Source: Rhodococcus sp. UNC23MFCrub1.1 (GTDB lineage Bacteria; Actinomycetota; Actinomycetes; Mycobacteriales; Mycobacteriaceae). Taken from it: a DNA stretch of 64,000 bases. Shown here in pieces: positions 26,464 to 34,735 of the stretch. Below the pieces are notes generated by a model. The model was not told where the DNA came from. It made no database searches and was given only the letters and a program-made list of their open reading frames with translations. A program made the position numbers and the translations under genes. The stretch lies in NCBI RefSeq assembly GCF_000686025.1, contig NZ_JMLQ01000004.1:434001-498000 (forward strand), given 5' to 3'. Positions within the stretch are counted from its first letter, which is position 1. The number at the start of each line of letters is the position of its first letter.

Positions 26464-27563
26464 GAGGTTCTCCTGGTGGCGGTGTAGGCCATGGCCGTGA
26501 GCCGCCTCTTGGCGTCCTCGGTGACATCGGACGCGTTCAGCGCCGCCAGGGCGCTGTCGGTCAGTGTGGTGATGCGGCGCTCGACGTCGTCGACGGCACC
26601 GAGATCGATCATGTGCGCACGCAGGTCGTCGACGGCAGCCTCGGAGAGGTCCGTGCCGATTCCCGCGCGCAGAGCAGCCGCGGTGGCGGGATCGCGTTCG
26701 TCCGCCGCGTCCAGGGCTGCGGCGAGGAGCACCGTCCGCTTGCCCTCACGCAGATCGTCGCCGGACGGCTTGCCGGTCACGGACGGATCCCCGAACACTC
26801 CCAGCAGGTCGTCCCGCAGCTGGAAGGCGATGCCGATGTCCGCACCGAACGTGCTGTAGACCTCCAGCAGGTCGGGGCCGGCGCCGGCGAGCGTGCCGCC
26901 GATGAGGAGAGGGCGTTCCACCGTGTAGGCCGCCGTCTTGTAGCGGTCGATCTGGAGCGCGGCCTCGACGGAATCGTCTCCACTGGCCTCCACGGCGATG
27001 TCGAGCAGCTGTCCGCCGAGCACCTCGGTGCGCATCGCGGACCACACCGGAGCGAGGCGTGCCGACGTGGCGGAGTCCAGTGCCGCCGCGCGGACGAGAT
27101 CGTCGGCCCAGCAGAGCGCGATGTCGCCCAGCAGGATCGCGACCGACTCGCCGAACTTGTCCGAGTTCCCGCGCCACCCGGCCGCGCGGTGCCGTTCGGC
27201 GAAGGTGACGTGGACGGTGGGGAATCCGCGACGGGTCGAGGACGCGTCGATGATGTCGTCGTGCACCAGCGCGCACGCCTGAACGAATTCGAGGGCGGAG
27301 CACACGTCGAGGACGGCGTCGGCCTCGGCGGCGTGCGGATCGCCGCCCGCACCCAGGAAGCCCGTCCACGCGAAAGCGGGGCGGATCCGCTTGCCGCCGC
27401 GGAAGACGAAGGAGGTGAGCTCTGCCACGGCGTCGGTGTAGATGGGACCGACCGAGTCGACCGTGGCCTGTTGCGTCGCGACGAAATCGCGCAGGGACGT
27501 CTCGACCGCATCGACGAACGTCCCCAGCGGCCACTGATCACGGTCGTCCGCGGCGGACTCCAC
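26460..27563 (-). CDS. crtE: Geranylgeranyl diphosphate synthase (IdsA/CrtE type)
   Basis: A polyprenyl diphosphate synthase of 367 residues from GTG 27563, or 382 from a CTG at 27608. Both catalytic aspartate motifs are intact: LVHDDIIDASSTRRG and FQLRDDLLGVFGD. FRGGKRIRPAFAW and GKPSGDDLREGKRT are also present. It would supply GGPP for CrtB, and possibly for other prenyl needs (Rv2173 IdsA2 occupies this position in M. tuberculosis). The GTG at 27563 has no Shine-Dalgarno, whereas the CTG at 27608 is preceded by GGAGGAAACT; I list the canonical codon and flag the alternative. The stop overlaps crtI by four bases. Confidence 0.93.
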   Translation of the reverse strand: MESAADDRDQWPLGTFVDAVETSLRDFVATQQATVDSVGPIYTDAVAELTSFVFRGGKRIRPAFAWTGFLGAGGDPHAAEADAVLDVCSALEFVQACALVHDDIIDASSTRRGFPTVHVTFAERHRAAGWRGNSDKFGESVAILLGDIALCWADDLVRAAALDSATSARLAPVWSAMRTEVLGGQLLDIAVEASGDDSVEAALQIDRYKTAAYTVERPLLIGGTLAGAGPDLLEVYSTFGADIGIAFQLRDDLLGVFGDPSVTGKPSGDDLREGKRTVLLAAALDAADERDPATAAALRAGIGTDLSEAAVDDLRAHMIDLGAVDDVERRITTLTDSALAALNASDVTEDAKRRLTAMAYTATRRTS

Positions 27564-27785
27564 GTCGAGCGGTCGGTGGGCGGCGGGGCTGTGCGGTGCG
27601 GCGGACAGAGTTTCCTCCGGTGTTCGGGGCGGCGGACGGTGTCCGCGGGCAGTCGGTCGGGATGCGGTCGGGTCTCGGGCGCAGCGTCCTGGCAACCCCG
27701 ACTCTATCCGGGTATTCGGACACGGCGCCGGTGCGGACGACCTGGGGGCCCGAGCAGGTCGGCGCGGGAATCTATGCTGTGAGGC

Positions 27786-28832
27786 GTGACAGACGAATCC
27801 TCCCGCGCGCGGGTCAGCCGCACTCCGTCGGTGATCGACCGGTTGAATTCCGCGGCGCACGGGAGTGTTCCGTTCTCCGTCGAGTTCTCGCCTCCTCGCG
27901 ACGAGGCCGCCGAGGACCGCCTGTGGCGTGCCGTGCGCACCTTCGAGCAGATGCATCCCGCCTTCGTGTCCATGACGTACGGGGCGGGCGGATCCACGCG
28001 TGATCGCACGGTGCGGGTCACCGGCGAGCTGGCGGAGGTCACCAACCTGCTGCCCGTGGCCCACCTCACGGCCGTGGGGCACAGCCGCACCGAGCTGCGC
28101 GCGATGGTCGGGGCCTACGCGGACCGCGGCATCTCCAACATTCTCGTGTTGCGCGGCGACCCTCCCGGCGATCCGCTGGGTCCGTGGGAGAAGCATCCGG
28201 ACGGCGTCGAGTACGCGGAGGAACTGGTGCGGTTGGTCTGCGAGCTGGGCGACTTCCACGTCGGTGTCGCGTCGTTCCCCGAGGGACATCACCGCGCGCC
28301 CGATCTCGACCACGACACCCGCCATCTGGTCGCGAAACTGCGTGCGGGCGCCGAGTACTCGATCACCCAGATGTTCTTCGACGTCGAGGACTATCTCCGC
28401 CTGCGTGACCGTGTCGCCGCGTTCGATCCGGAGCAGGGCGCCAAGCCGATCATCCCCGAGATCATGCCCATCACGTCGCTGCGCAGCGTCAAGCGTGCGA
28501 TGGAGCTGTCGGGATCTGCGCTGCCCGCATCCGTCGAGAAGCGCCTGTCCGCCGCGGCCGGGTCCGACCCGGACGAGAACCGGGCCGCCGTGCGCGCGGT
28601 GGGCATCGAGATCGCCACCGAGATGGGGGAGCGACTGATCGCCGAGGGCGCCCCCGGCCTGCACTTCATCACGCTGAACTTCGCGAAGGCCACCAGTGAG
28701 GTCGTCGGCAATCTCGGGCTCGCCCGCCCGGTTCCGGAGGGCACGGGTGGGATCGGTACTGGATCAGTGCCGGGTGGCCAGAACGCGCGACTTCCACACG
28801 AGAGTGCCCTGGCGGCGTCCCCGGTCCGATGA
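27786..28832 (+). CDS. Methylenetetrahydrofolate reductase (Rv2172c-like)
   Basis: A 348-residue MTHFR-family TIM-barrel flavoprotein that would reduce 5,10-methylene-THF to 5-methyl-THF for methionine synthesis. FSVEFSPPRDEAAEDRLW at the start, TYGAGGSTRDRTV, NILVLRGDPPGDP and AEYSITQMFFDVEDYLRL are family marks. The C-terminal region departs from E. coli MetF, as in the Rv2172c group. The GTG at 27786 starts the only frame with this fold. Its final 69 bases overlap, antisense, the end of the GT2 gene; the last 20 or so residues (GQNARLPHESALAASPVR) look non-conserved. It is divergent from crtE. Confidence 0.88.
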   Translation: MTDESSRARVSRTPSVIDRLNSAAHGSVPFSVEFSPPRDEAAEDRLWRAVRTFEQMHPAFVSMTYGAGGSTRDRTVRVTGELAEVTNLLPVAHLTAVGHSRTELRAMVGAYADRGISNILVLRGDPPGDPLGPWEKHPDGVEYAEELVRLVCELGDFHVGVASFPEGHHRAPDLDHDTRHLVAKLRAGAEYSITQMFFDVEDYLRLRDRVAAFDPEQGAKPIIPEIMPITSLRSVKRAMELSGSALPASVEKRLSAAAGSDPDENRAAVRAVGIEIATEMGERLIAEGAPGLHFITLNFAKATSEVVGNLGLARPVPEGTGGIGTGSVPGGQNARLPHESALAASPVR

Positions 28833-29942
28833 GGCCAGCAGCGCCGAGCCCGCCGCGATGGACAGTGGGTGCAGCGCCGAGGTGACGACGTCGCGGGCCA
28901 GCGAGTCGTCGCTGCCCTCCGCGCGCCGCGCAGCGATGCGCGACACCCATCCCGCCAGGTACCCGGCGACTCCCCACCGGCGGGTCGATCCGCGCGCGGC
29001 CATCGCGATCGGTGGCAGGACCCATACGGCTGTGGCGATCGCCGAGACGGCGAGAGTGCCTGCAGCGCCGCCGAACTGGGACCAGAGCCACTTCGCGTGA
29101 CCGGCACGCACCTGCGCGGCGTCGGTGTACATGCGGCACGTCGCGACGCGCCCGCCGTACGCCACTGCCGTCGGGAGACCGCGGGAGCGGACGTGCCGCA
29201 CCAGCGTCAGATCGTCGGCCACCGCGAAGCGTGTGCACTCGTGTCCGCCGACCACGCGGTAGGACGGTGCGTCGAGCACGAGGAACTGCCCGTTGGCCAC
29301 GCCCATCGACGGCCGACGGCCTCGATTGGCGGCCCGGACGAGGAGGGTCACCGACCACGACCACGACAGCAGAGGCTGGACGACCCGCTCGATCGTCGTC
29401 ACCGCCGTCTCCGCGGGCCACGGGCAGAGCATGGCCACGTCGTGCTCGCGGAGAACGGACGCGGCGGCGTCCAGTGCATCAGGATGCAATCGCACGTCCG
29501 CGTCGAGGAAGACGACGAGGGTCGGATCGGTGGTCGCGAGCGCGCGGCGGCCGAGGTCGAGGCAGGCGAGGGACTTGCCCATTCCCGGCGCGTCGGCCGG
29601 CTCGGTCGTGCGGCCCGCCAGGATCCGGAAACGCGGATCGTCACCCACGGCGGCCCGGGCGACGTCCGCGGTCCCGTCGGACGAGTCGTCGTCCAGCACG
29701 AGCACGGTCATCGCGGACCGGGAGCGCTGAGCCATCAGATCCCGCAGCAGGTCGGGGAGACGGTCTGCCTCGTCACGGGCAGGAATGCAGACCGTGATGC
29801 GCTCACCGGCCCGCACCGTCGCCGCGGACGAGGGCAGCACGCGGGGTGCGGTCGCTGCGTTGATCAGGGCGATGCCCGCGGTGGCGATCGAGGCGAGAGA
29901 GCCGACTCGGACCGCGTTCCGGGCTCGGCGCCGGGCGGTCAC
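28764..29942 (-). CDS. GT2 glycosyltransferase, probable carotenoid glycosyltransferase (CruG-like)
   Basis: A 392-residue membrane-bound family 2 glycosyltransferase. A leading hydrophobic segment (VGSLASIATAGIALI) precedes the catalytic domain with ITVCIPARDEADRLPDLL, VLDDDSSDGTAD, FLDADVRLHPDALDAA and a YRVVGGHE acceptor-site region. C-terminal hydrophobic stretches anchor it. GTG 29942 overlaps the lppM stop as GTGA. It lies in the same operon as a CruF-like 1',2'-hydratase and CrtO; in cyanobacteria CruF is paired with CruG, a GT2 that glycosylates the carotenoid 2'-hydroxyl. That pairing, not a sequence motif, is the reason for the call. Sugar donor unknown. Confidence 0.82.
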   Translation of the reverse strand: MTARRRARNAVRVGSLASIATAGIALINAATAPRVLPSSAATVRAGERITVCIPARDEADRLPDLLRDLMAQRSRSAMTVLVLDDDSSDGTADVARAAVGDDPRFRILAGRTTEPADAPGMGKSLACLDLGRRALATTDPTLVVFLDADVRLHPDALDAAASVLREHDVAMLCPWPAETAVTTIERVVQPLLSWSWSVTLLVRAANRGRRPSMGVANGQFLVLDAPSYRVVGGHECTRFAVADDLTLVRHVRSRGLPTAVAYGGRVATCRMYTDAAQVRAGHAKWLWSQFGGAAGTLAVSAIATAVWVLPPIAMAARGSTRRWGVAGYLAGWVSRIAARRAEGSDDSLARDVVTSALHPLSIAAGSALLASSDRGRRQGTLVWKSRVLATRH

Positions 29943-30670
29943 CGGCGGCCGGCCGACTCCGCATCGCGTCGGCGTCCGCCGGAAGCGTCGCGGGCGACGT
30001 AGGCCATGCCGCCGACGATGGCCGCGATACCCACGGTGACACCGAAGACGATGCCGGCCCACCCGGCGAAGCTGCGCGTGTTCGGATCCGAGTAGCGCAC
30101 CTCGGCGCGCAGGGTGCTGCGCTCGCCGGCGGGGAGCTTCCAGGACACCACGTTGTCGCCCTCGCGGGCGCCGTTGGTGGTGGTGACACGAGCGGGGAAG
30201 GCGATGGTGAACTGCACGTCGCTGCCCTCGGCGGGTACGGAGCTCAGATCGACCTGGCCGGCGAGAGTGACGAGGTCACCCGCGCGGACCAGGGACAGCT
30301 GGTAGAGGCCGACCGACTGGTCGGACAGTGCCGCGAGCTGCTGCACGTCACCGAACGTGAGGTCGCTGAACAGCGCCTCGCTGCCGACGTACCCGTCCGA
30401 GTCGTACGGCTGCACCCGGATCTTGCTGCCCAGGCTGTCGGGGACCTCCATGCCCGGTCCGGTGTCACCCTCGGCCGTCGGCACCGTCGCGGCGACGATG
30501 CGGCCGGACACCCGGTCGTTCGAGGACACGCCCATGGACACCTGTGCCCGGAGGCACCCGGCCAGCAGCGGAACCGTCAGCAGGGCGAGCACGAGGACGG
30601 AGACCACGCGGCGCGGTACGGGAACGCGCGGCGACGTGCGAGGAGCAGCGGGGTGGGGCACAGCGGTCAT
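29939..30670 (-). CDS. lppM: Lipoprotein LppM
   Basis: A 243-residue lipoprotein matching Rv2171 in position and layout. A basic N-terminus and hydrophobic core (VVSVLVLALLTVPLLAGC) end in a lipobox whose Cys follows LLAG. The exported domain includes RAQVSMGVSSNDRVSGRIVAA, and a C-terminal membrane helix (WAGIVFGVTVGIAAIVGGMAYV) with a basic tail (GGRRRDAESAGRR) fixes it to the membrane. In M. tuberculosis LppM is tied to phosphatidylinositol mannoside content and early host responses. ATG at 30668-30670. It stands between cruF (23 bases upstream) and the GT2 gene (4-base overlap). Confidence 0.92.
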   Translation of the reverse strand: MTAVPHPAAPRTSPRVPVPRRVVSVLVLALLTVPLLAGCLRAQVSMGVSSNDRVSGRIVAATVPTAEGDTGPGMEVPDSLGSKIRVQPYDSDGYVGSEALFSDLTFGDVQQLAALSDQSVGLYQLSLVRAGDLVTLAGQVDLSSVPAEGSDVQFTIAFPARVTTTNGAREGDNVVSWKLPAGERSTLRAEVRYSDPNTRSFAGWAGIVFGVTVGIAAIVGGMAYVARDASGGRRRDAESAGRR

Positions 30671-30693
30671 CGTGCCAGGCCGCCGCGACACCG

Positions 30694-31545
30694 TCAGTGA
30701 ACGGGTCGGTCGGCGCGGCGTGGCGCGTCGCGAGCGATGTCCGACCGGGGTCGGGACAGGGCGAGGAGGAAGGGGACACCGACGACGCCCATGGCGACGA
30801 GGCCGTACAGAGCGGACCAACCGAGGTCCGGCAGGAAGACCGCATGGGCGAGAGCAGAGCCGAGCCACGTCCACACGAACAGCCCCCACGGCACCAGCGG
30901 GCTCACCGTGGGCGTGCGCATCGGTGACCGCCCCAGGACCTCCATGGCGACGGCCATGAGCGCCGCGACGAGTAGCCATCCCACATAGTTGGTCCACGGG
31001 ATGCCGTCGAGCCCGGGCAGGGGAGCGAAGGGACTGCACCAGGTCCACTGACCGTCGGCCACCATCTGAGGGTCGAGATACAGATCCCACCCCACGACGC
31101 CGACGGTGGTGAGTCCCACGCGGGTGAGCACCGGTCGGCGCATCCGCTGCGCGACGACGGTGGCGGCGCACCACACCGGGTACAGGCCGGCCGTCCAGGC
31201 GAACGGAACCACCACCGGCACGTGGGCCAGGGAGGGTCCGATGCGGTCCTGCGCGTACTCGTAGCACCCGAAGGGCATGCCGGTTCGCGTGCCGATGATC
31301 TCGGCCGTCAGACCGATCCCGGCGGTGAGCAGCACCATGAGCGTGGCCCACCCGGCCCCGCGTGCGCTCGCCGCGTGCGTGACGCAGGCGGCGGCGAGCA
31401 GAGCGACGACACAGAACGTCACGGCGTCCTTGACGCCGCCCGAGACGAGCGGGTAACTGATCTGCGCGAGGACGGCCGCGACGGCGAAGCCCACCGCGAC
31501 GGGTGTGGCTCGCCCCGACGCGCGGAGAGTGTCTCCCGACCTCAT
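30694..31545 (-). CDS. cruF: Carotenoid 1',2'-hydratase (CruF family)
   Basis: A 283-residue membrane protein with about seven helices, belonging to the CruF/bisanhydrobacterioruberin hydratase group. Characteristic stretches are TAEIIGTRTGMPFGCYEYAQ, VPVVVPFAWTAGLYPVW, GWDLYLDPQMVADGQWTW and GIPWTNYVGWLLVAALM. The enzyme adds water to the 1',2' double bond of an acyclic psi end, giving a 1'-hydroxy carotenoid. That end group can exist only if one end of the carotenoid is left uncyclised, which implies a monocyclic product. The ATG (complement 31543-31545) overlaps the crtO stop as ATGA. Confidence 0.88.
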   Translation of the reverse strand: MRSGDTLRASGRATPVAVGFAVAAVLAQISYPLVSGGVKDAVTFCVVALLAAACVTHAASARGAGWATLMVLLTAGIGLTAEIIGTRTGMPFGCYEYAQDRIGPSLAHVPVVVPFAWTAGLYPVWCAATVVAQRMRRPVLTRVGLTTVGVVGWDLYLDPQMVADGQWTWCSPFAPLPGLDGIPWTNYVGWLLVAALMAVAMEVLGRSPMRTPTVSPLVPWGLFVWTWLGSALAHAVFLPDLGWSALYGLVAMGVVGVPFLLALSRPRSDIARDAPRRADRPVH

Positions 31546-33158
31546 CGGCGGCCCGGGAGAGCGGCGCCCAGACGCGACGCCACGCGCTTCAGAGGACTGC
31601 CCGCGCGTTCGGCGATCGCGAGCCGGGCGGCACTGCGGCCGCTGGATCCGGAGACACCGCCGCCGGGGTGCATCGAGGCGCCGGTCAGGAAGAACGACGG
31701 GGCTCCGGGCACGGTCATGTCCGCGAGCGCCGGCATGGGGCGCCACATCATCATCTGGTGCAGTGACATCTCGACGTGCATCACGTTGCCCCCGACGAGC
31801 CCGAGTTCCTGTTCGAGGTCCCACGGGGACTGGGTGTGCCGCTGCAGGATGCTGTCGGCGAAGCCGGGGGCGTACTTGTCCACCTCGGCGACGATCCGAT
31901 CACCCTCCAGTTCCGCCACCTCGGGGCTGCCGCCTCGCCAGCTCCGACCGTCGGCCAGTCGGTACGGGTGCCACTGCGACCACAGCGAGACCTGGTGTTC
32001 GCCGGGCTTCGCGATCGACGGGTCGACCGCGCTGAAGCTCATGGCCAGCACCACCGGCGCCGGCGGGAGATCGCCTGCCGATGCCGCTCCGTGCGCCCGA
32101 CGGAGCTGGGCCCGGTCGTGTACCAGCAGTTGCAGTCCGCGGCTGGACGACTCGACGCCGGGAGCGCCGGGATACTGCGGCAACGACGACGTCGATGCGC
32201 GGACCACCATGCCGATGCCCGGCCCCACGTCGATCTGCCGTCGCCACGACTCCGTCGTCGCCGTGTCGAAACCGCCGGCGTCGAGGAGGTCGAGCGTAGT
32301 CAGGATGTGGCACCCGGCGATGACCGTGCGTGCGCGCACCTCCTCGCCACTCGCGGTGCGGACCGACCATCCGTCTCCGACACGCGTGACCGACACGACG
32401 GCGTCACCGAGGGTGACGGTGCCTCCGTCGGCCTCGATCTTCGTCTGCAGCGCGACGCTCAGCGCGCCACTGCCGCCGACGGCGCGGCCGGGCGGGGTCG
32501 TGTGCATCAGAGCGTTGAAGGCCACCATCGGGGCCGTGCCGGGCTCGGACATCGGCGGACCGGACTGGGCGCCGAACCACGCGAGAGCCGCTTTCAGGCG
32601 CTCGCTGTCGAACCACCGGTTCAGAAGCGAGTCGCCCGACGCGAGGAACTCGCGGGACAGGGCCGCCGCACCGTCGCTCGCGTCCATGCCCCAGAAGGAG
32701 GACAGCAGAGCCCTCCCGGTGGGCGGACTCCCGAACGACGTCATGACACGTGCGCTGCGGGGCCCCCACAGTGCGACGAACGCGCGGTACGCGTCCGCGT
32801 CCTTGCGTCCGCACGCCGCCTCGATCGAGGCACAGGTGGCGTCCAGGTCCACGGAGAACACGATGCCCGGCTCGTCGGTGCCGGGCGGAGGCGGCGCGAA
32901 CGCCCACGGGTCGCAGTCGAGATAGCGCAGGCCGTGATCGGCGAGACGCAACTCCTCGATGATGCCGGTCTGCCGGATCATGATGTGCGCGGACGAGCCC
33001 CGATCCACCTTGTGGCCGGGGAAGCGCTCGACCGTGGAGGCCGCGCCTCCGACGACGGTGTCTCGTTCGAGGACGCGGACGGACCATCCGGCATCGGTCA
33101 GGTAGGCGGCGGAGACGAGTGCGTTGTGACCCGATCCGACGACGGCGGCATCGATCAC
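31542..33158 (-). CDS. crtO: CrtO-type carotenoid 4-ketolase
   Basis: A 538-residue FAD enzyme related to phytoene desaturases. It begins with the Rossmann motif AAVVGSGHNALVSAAYL and carries VERFPGHKVDRGSSAHIMIR, LAWFGAQSGPPMSEPGTAPM, GPGIGMVVRAS and a closing FLTGASMHPGGGVSGSSGR. This wording and length are very close to the CrtO beta-carotene ketolase characterised in Rhodococcus erythropolis (about 532 residues), which adds a keto group to a beta ring on one side only. It needs a cyclised substrate, so a lycopene cyclase must be encoded elsewhere. GTG 33158 overlaps the GNAT stop as GTGA. Confidence 0.93.
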   Translation of the reverse strand: MIDAAVVGSGHNALVSAAYLTDAGWSVRVLERDTVVGGAASTVERFPGHKVDRGSSAHIMIRQTGIIEELRLADHGLRYLDCDPWAFAPPPPGTDEPGIVFSVDLDATCASIEAACGRKDADAYRAFVALWGPRSARVMTSFGSPPTGRALLSSFWGMDASDGAAALSREFLASGDSLLNRWFDSERLKAALAWFGAQSGPPMSEPGTAPMVAFNALMHTTPPGRAVGGSGALSVALQTKIEADGGTVTLGDAVVSVTRVGDGWSVRTASGEEVRARTVIAGCHILTTLDLLDAGGFDTATTESWRRQIDVGPGIGMVVRASTSSLPQYPGAPGVESSSRGLQLLVHDRAQLRRAHGAASAGDLPPAPVVLAMSFSAVDPSIAKPGEHQVSLWSQWHPYRLADGRSWRGGSPEVAELEGDRIVAEVDKYAPGFADSILQRHTQSPWDLEQELGLVGGNVMHVEMSLHQMMMWRPMPALADMTVPGAPSFFLTGASMHPGGGVSGSSGRSAARLAIAERAGSPLKRVASRLGAALPGRR

Positions 33159-33805
33159 GTGGTCGGCCCCTCTTCTGTGGTGGTGTCGAGACCGAGTCCG
33201 GTCCCGGGTGTCAGGGGTAATTCGCGGCCGAGCACCGCGAAGGGTCGGGCGTCCCCGGCGAAGTGGAATCGGCGCACGACGTCCTGGAACCCCGTCCGCC
33301 GGTAGAGACGCCATGCTCGATTGTCCTCGCCGGTGACCTCGGGGGTGGAGAGCAGCACGGAACTCTCCCGGCGGCCCGCCATGAGGGCGAGCAGGAGCCG
33401 TTCGCCGAGACGGTGCCCCTGAGCCTCGGGGGAGACGTGCAGCTCGGTCAACTCGACGTAGTCCGAGAGGACCCGCTCGGCGTTCTCGGCGGACCACCCC
33501 GCTCGTCGCATCCCGTCGCGGACCTGCTGATGCCACCACTGATGTGGCGCTCCGCGATAGCAGTAGGCGATCGCCACCAGGTGGTCGTCGTGTGAGACTC
33601 CTCCCACCGCGCCCCACCCCGGCCGCAGGATGTGCTCCGCCCACATCGGCGCCCGATGCAACTCGGTTCCGCGCGGGTAGCCCATCGCGGCGACGTAGAC
33701 GGACAGGGCTTCGGTCAACCGTCGGCGCATGTCCTGCGGGGTGAGTTCGATCAGACGAATGCCCTCGTCGGAGGGGCCGCCTCGGGCGTCGTGAACGGTA
33801 CTCAC
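33155..33805 (-). CDS. GNAT-family N-acetyltransferase (Rv2170-like)
   Basis: A 216-residue acetyltransferase. VAIAYCYRG, YVELTELHVSPEAQGHRLGERLLLALM (the acetyl-CoA pyrophosphate loop, here QGHRLG) and DNRAWRLYRRTGFQDVVRRF give the GNAT fold. Rv2170, at the same place in M. tuberculosis, is reported as a GNAT with small-molecule or isocitrate lyase-related roles; the substrate here is unproven. GTG 33805 is chosen over ATG 33820 because GAGGG sits at good spacing before it. It is the first gene of the crtO-cruF-lppM-GT2 operon. A 250-base divergent region separates it from the HEPN gene. Confidence 0.88.
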   Translation of the reverse strand: MSTVHDARGGPSDEGIRLIELTPQDMRRRLTEALSVYVAAMGYPRGTELHRAPMWAEHILRPGWGAVGGVSHDDHLVAIAYCYRGAPHQWWHQQVRDGMRRAGWSAENAERVLSDYVELTELHVSPEAQGHRLGERLLLALMAGRRESSVLLSTPEVTGEDNRAWRLYRRTGFQDVVRRFHFAGDARPFAVLGRELPLTPGTGLGLDTTTEEGPTT

Positions 33806-34055
33806 CTCGATCCCTCGCATCGTGTCGGACGTCCGCGCTACAGTGAAGTCATCGAACACGCGTTCGAACGAATCGACCTCGGGTCGATCGGCCCGACATC
33901 GGGTCGATCGCGCGAGACGGTCCGGAGAACATGTCCGACCTCCATGCTTACATCGCGCTCGATCGGCCCGCTCAGGGGAGTAACCGACAGGCCGACGGTG
34001 TTGAGAAGGACGTGGGACGCCGATCGGTTCACGTGTCGGAGAGGGAGGTAGCGCA

Positions 34056-34568
34056 ATGGCTCGGAGCACGGGTGGTCACACTGCGGCACGCCGCAGCTCT
34101 GCAGACCGCACGGAGGGTGGTGAGACGATGACGAACGGCACGGTGGTCTCGTTCGACGCCTCCGCGGCGCCGTCGCGCACGCATGCCCGCGCCCGCATGT
34201 TGCTGCGTCGTGCGGACGCCATTCTCGGTGACGCGGCCGGTGCACCGTCGGCGGCCGACATGTTCCTCGAGTCCTACGTCGCCGCGTTGCGCGGTGCCGG
34301 CGCCCTGCTCGACGCGGTCGATCCGGTGCCCAAGCGTGGGGCGTCCCGCAGCGCCTGGGTGCGCATGCGGACGGCTGCGCCGGAGTTCACGGAGTGGGCG
34401 TCGTACTTCGCCGCGTATTCCACGCTGCGTGCGTCCATCGAGGCGGGCTCGGCCGATCGGCTCGACGCGGCCGAGGCGGACGAGTTCTTCTCGCAGGTGG
34501 GACGCTTTCTGCACCGCGTCGAGGACCGTGTGACCTCGCGGTCCGACGCGGTCGCGGTGCCCGCGTAG
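34056..34568 (+). CDS. SAV_6107-family HEPN-domain protein
   Basis: A 170-residue, mostly helical protein of the actinobacterial SAV_6107 HEPN family: ARARMLLRRADAILGDA, ADMFLESYVAALRGAGALLDAV, then TAAPEFTEWASYFAAYSTLRASIEAG and a final helix ADEFFSQVGRFLHRVEDRV. The R-x4-6-H ribonuclease motif of toxin-type HEPN proteins is not evident, and no antitoxin-like partner is adjacent, so I do not call it a toxin. ATG 34056 has a strong GGGAGGT six bases upstream; the internal ATG at 34128 is less well supported. It stands alone between a divergent GNAT gene and DUF3040. Function unknown. Confidence 0.85.
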   Translation: MARSTGGHTAARRSSADRTEGGETMTNGTVVSFDASAAPSRTHARARMLLRRADAILGDAAGAPSAADMFLESYVAALRGAGALLDAVDPVPKRGASRSAWVRMRTAAPEFTEWASYFAAYSTLRASIEAGSADRLDAAEADEFFSQVGRFLHRVEDRVTSRSDAVAVPA

Positions 34569-34659
34569 GCCTGGTCGCCACCACGGAGCGACTTTTTCTC
34601 GCATACTGGTGGTGCAGGTAGGTGGCTCGCCGCCGATTCTGCTCGTATCATCGACAACA

Positions 34660-34682
34660 GGTAGCCGGACCGATCGGCTACC
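34660..34682 (+). other. Hairpin 1 in the DUF3040 leader
   Basis: GGTAGCCG at 34660-34667 pairs perfectly with CGGCTACC at 34675-34682 across a 7-base loop. It abuts a second hairpin. It lies 92 bases after the HEPN stop and 53 bases before the DUF3040 start, so it may terminate the first gene or form part of the leader of the second. Confidence 0.65.
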
Positions 34683-34708
34683 TCTCACTTCTGGCCAAGA
34701 AGTGAGAG
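34682..34708 (+). other. Hairpin 2 in the DUF3040 leader
   Basis: CTCTCACTTCT (34682-34692) pairs with AGAAGTGAGAG (34698-34708) across a GGCCA loop, an 11-bp perfect stem immediately after hairpin 1. AT content in this stem is well above the local average. It ends 27 bases before the DUF3040 GTG and just upstream of the GGGGGAGG ribosome binding site. Confidence 0.65.
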
Positions 34709-34735
34709 CCACCATCCAGTGCCGGGGGAGGTACC

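Noticed and set aside
34056..34568. HEPN protein as a toxin of a toxin-antitoxin pair
   Set aside because: No RxxxxH ribonuclease motif seen and no small partner gene adjacent.
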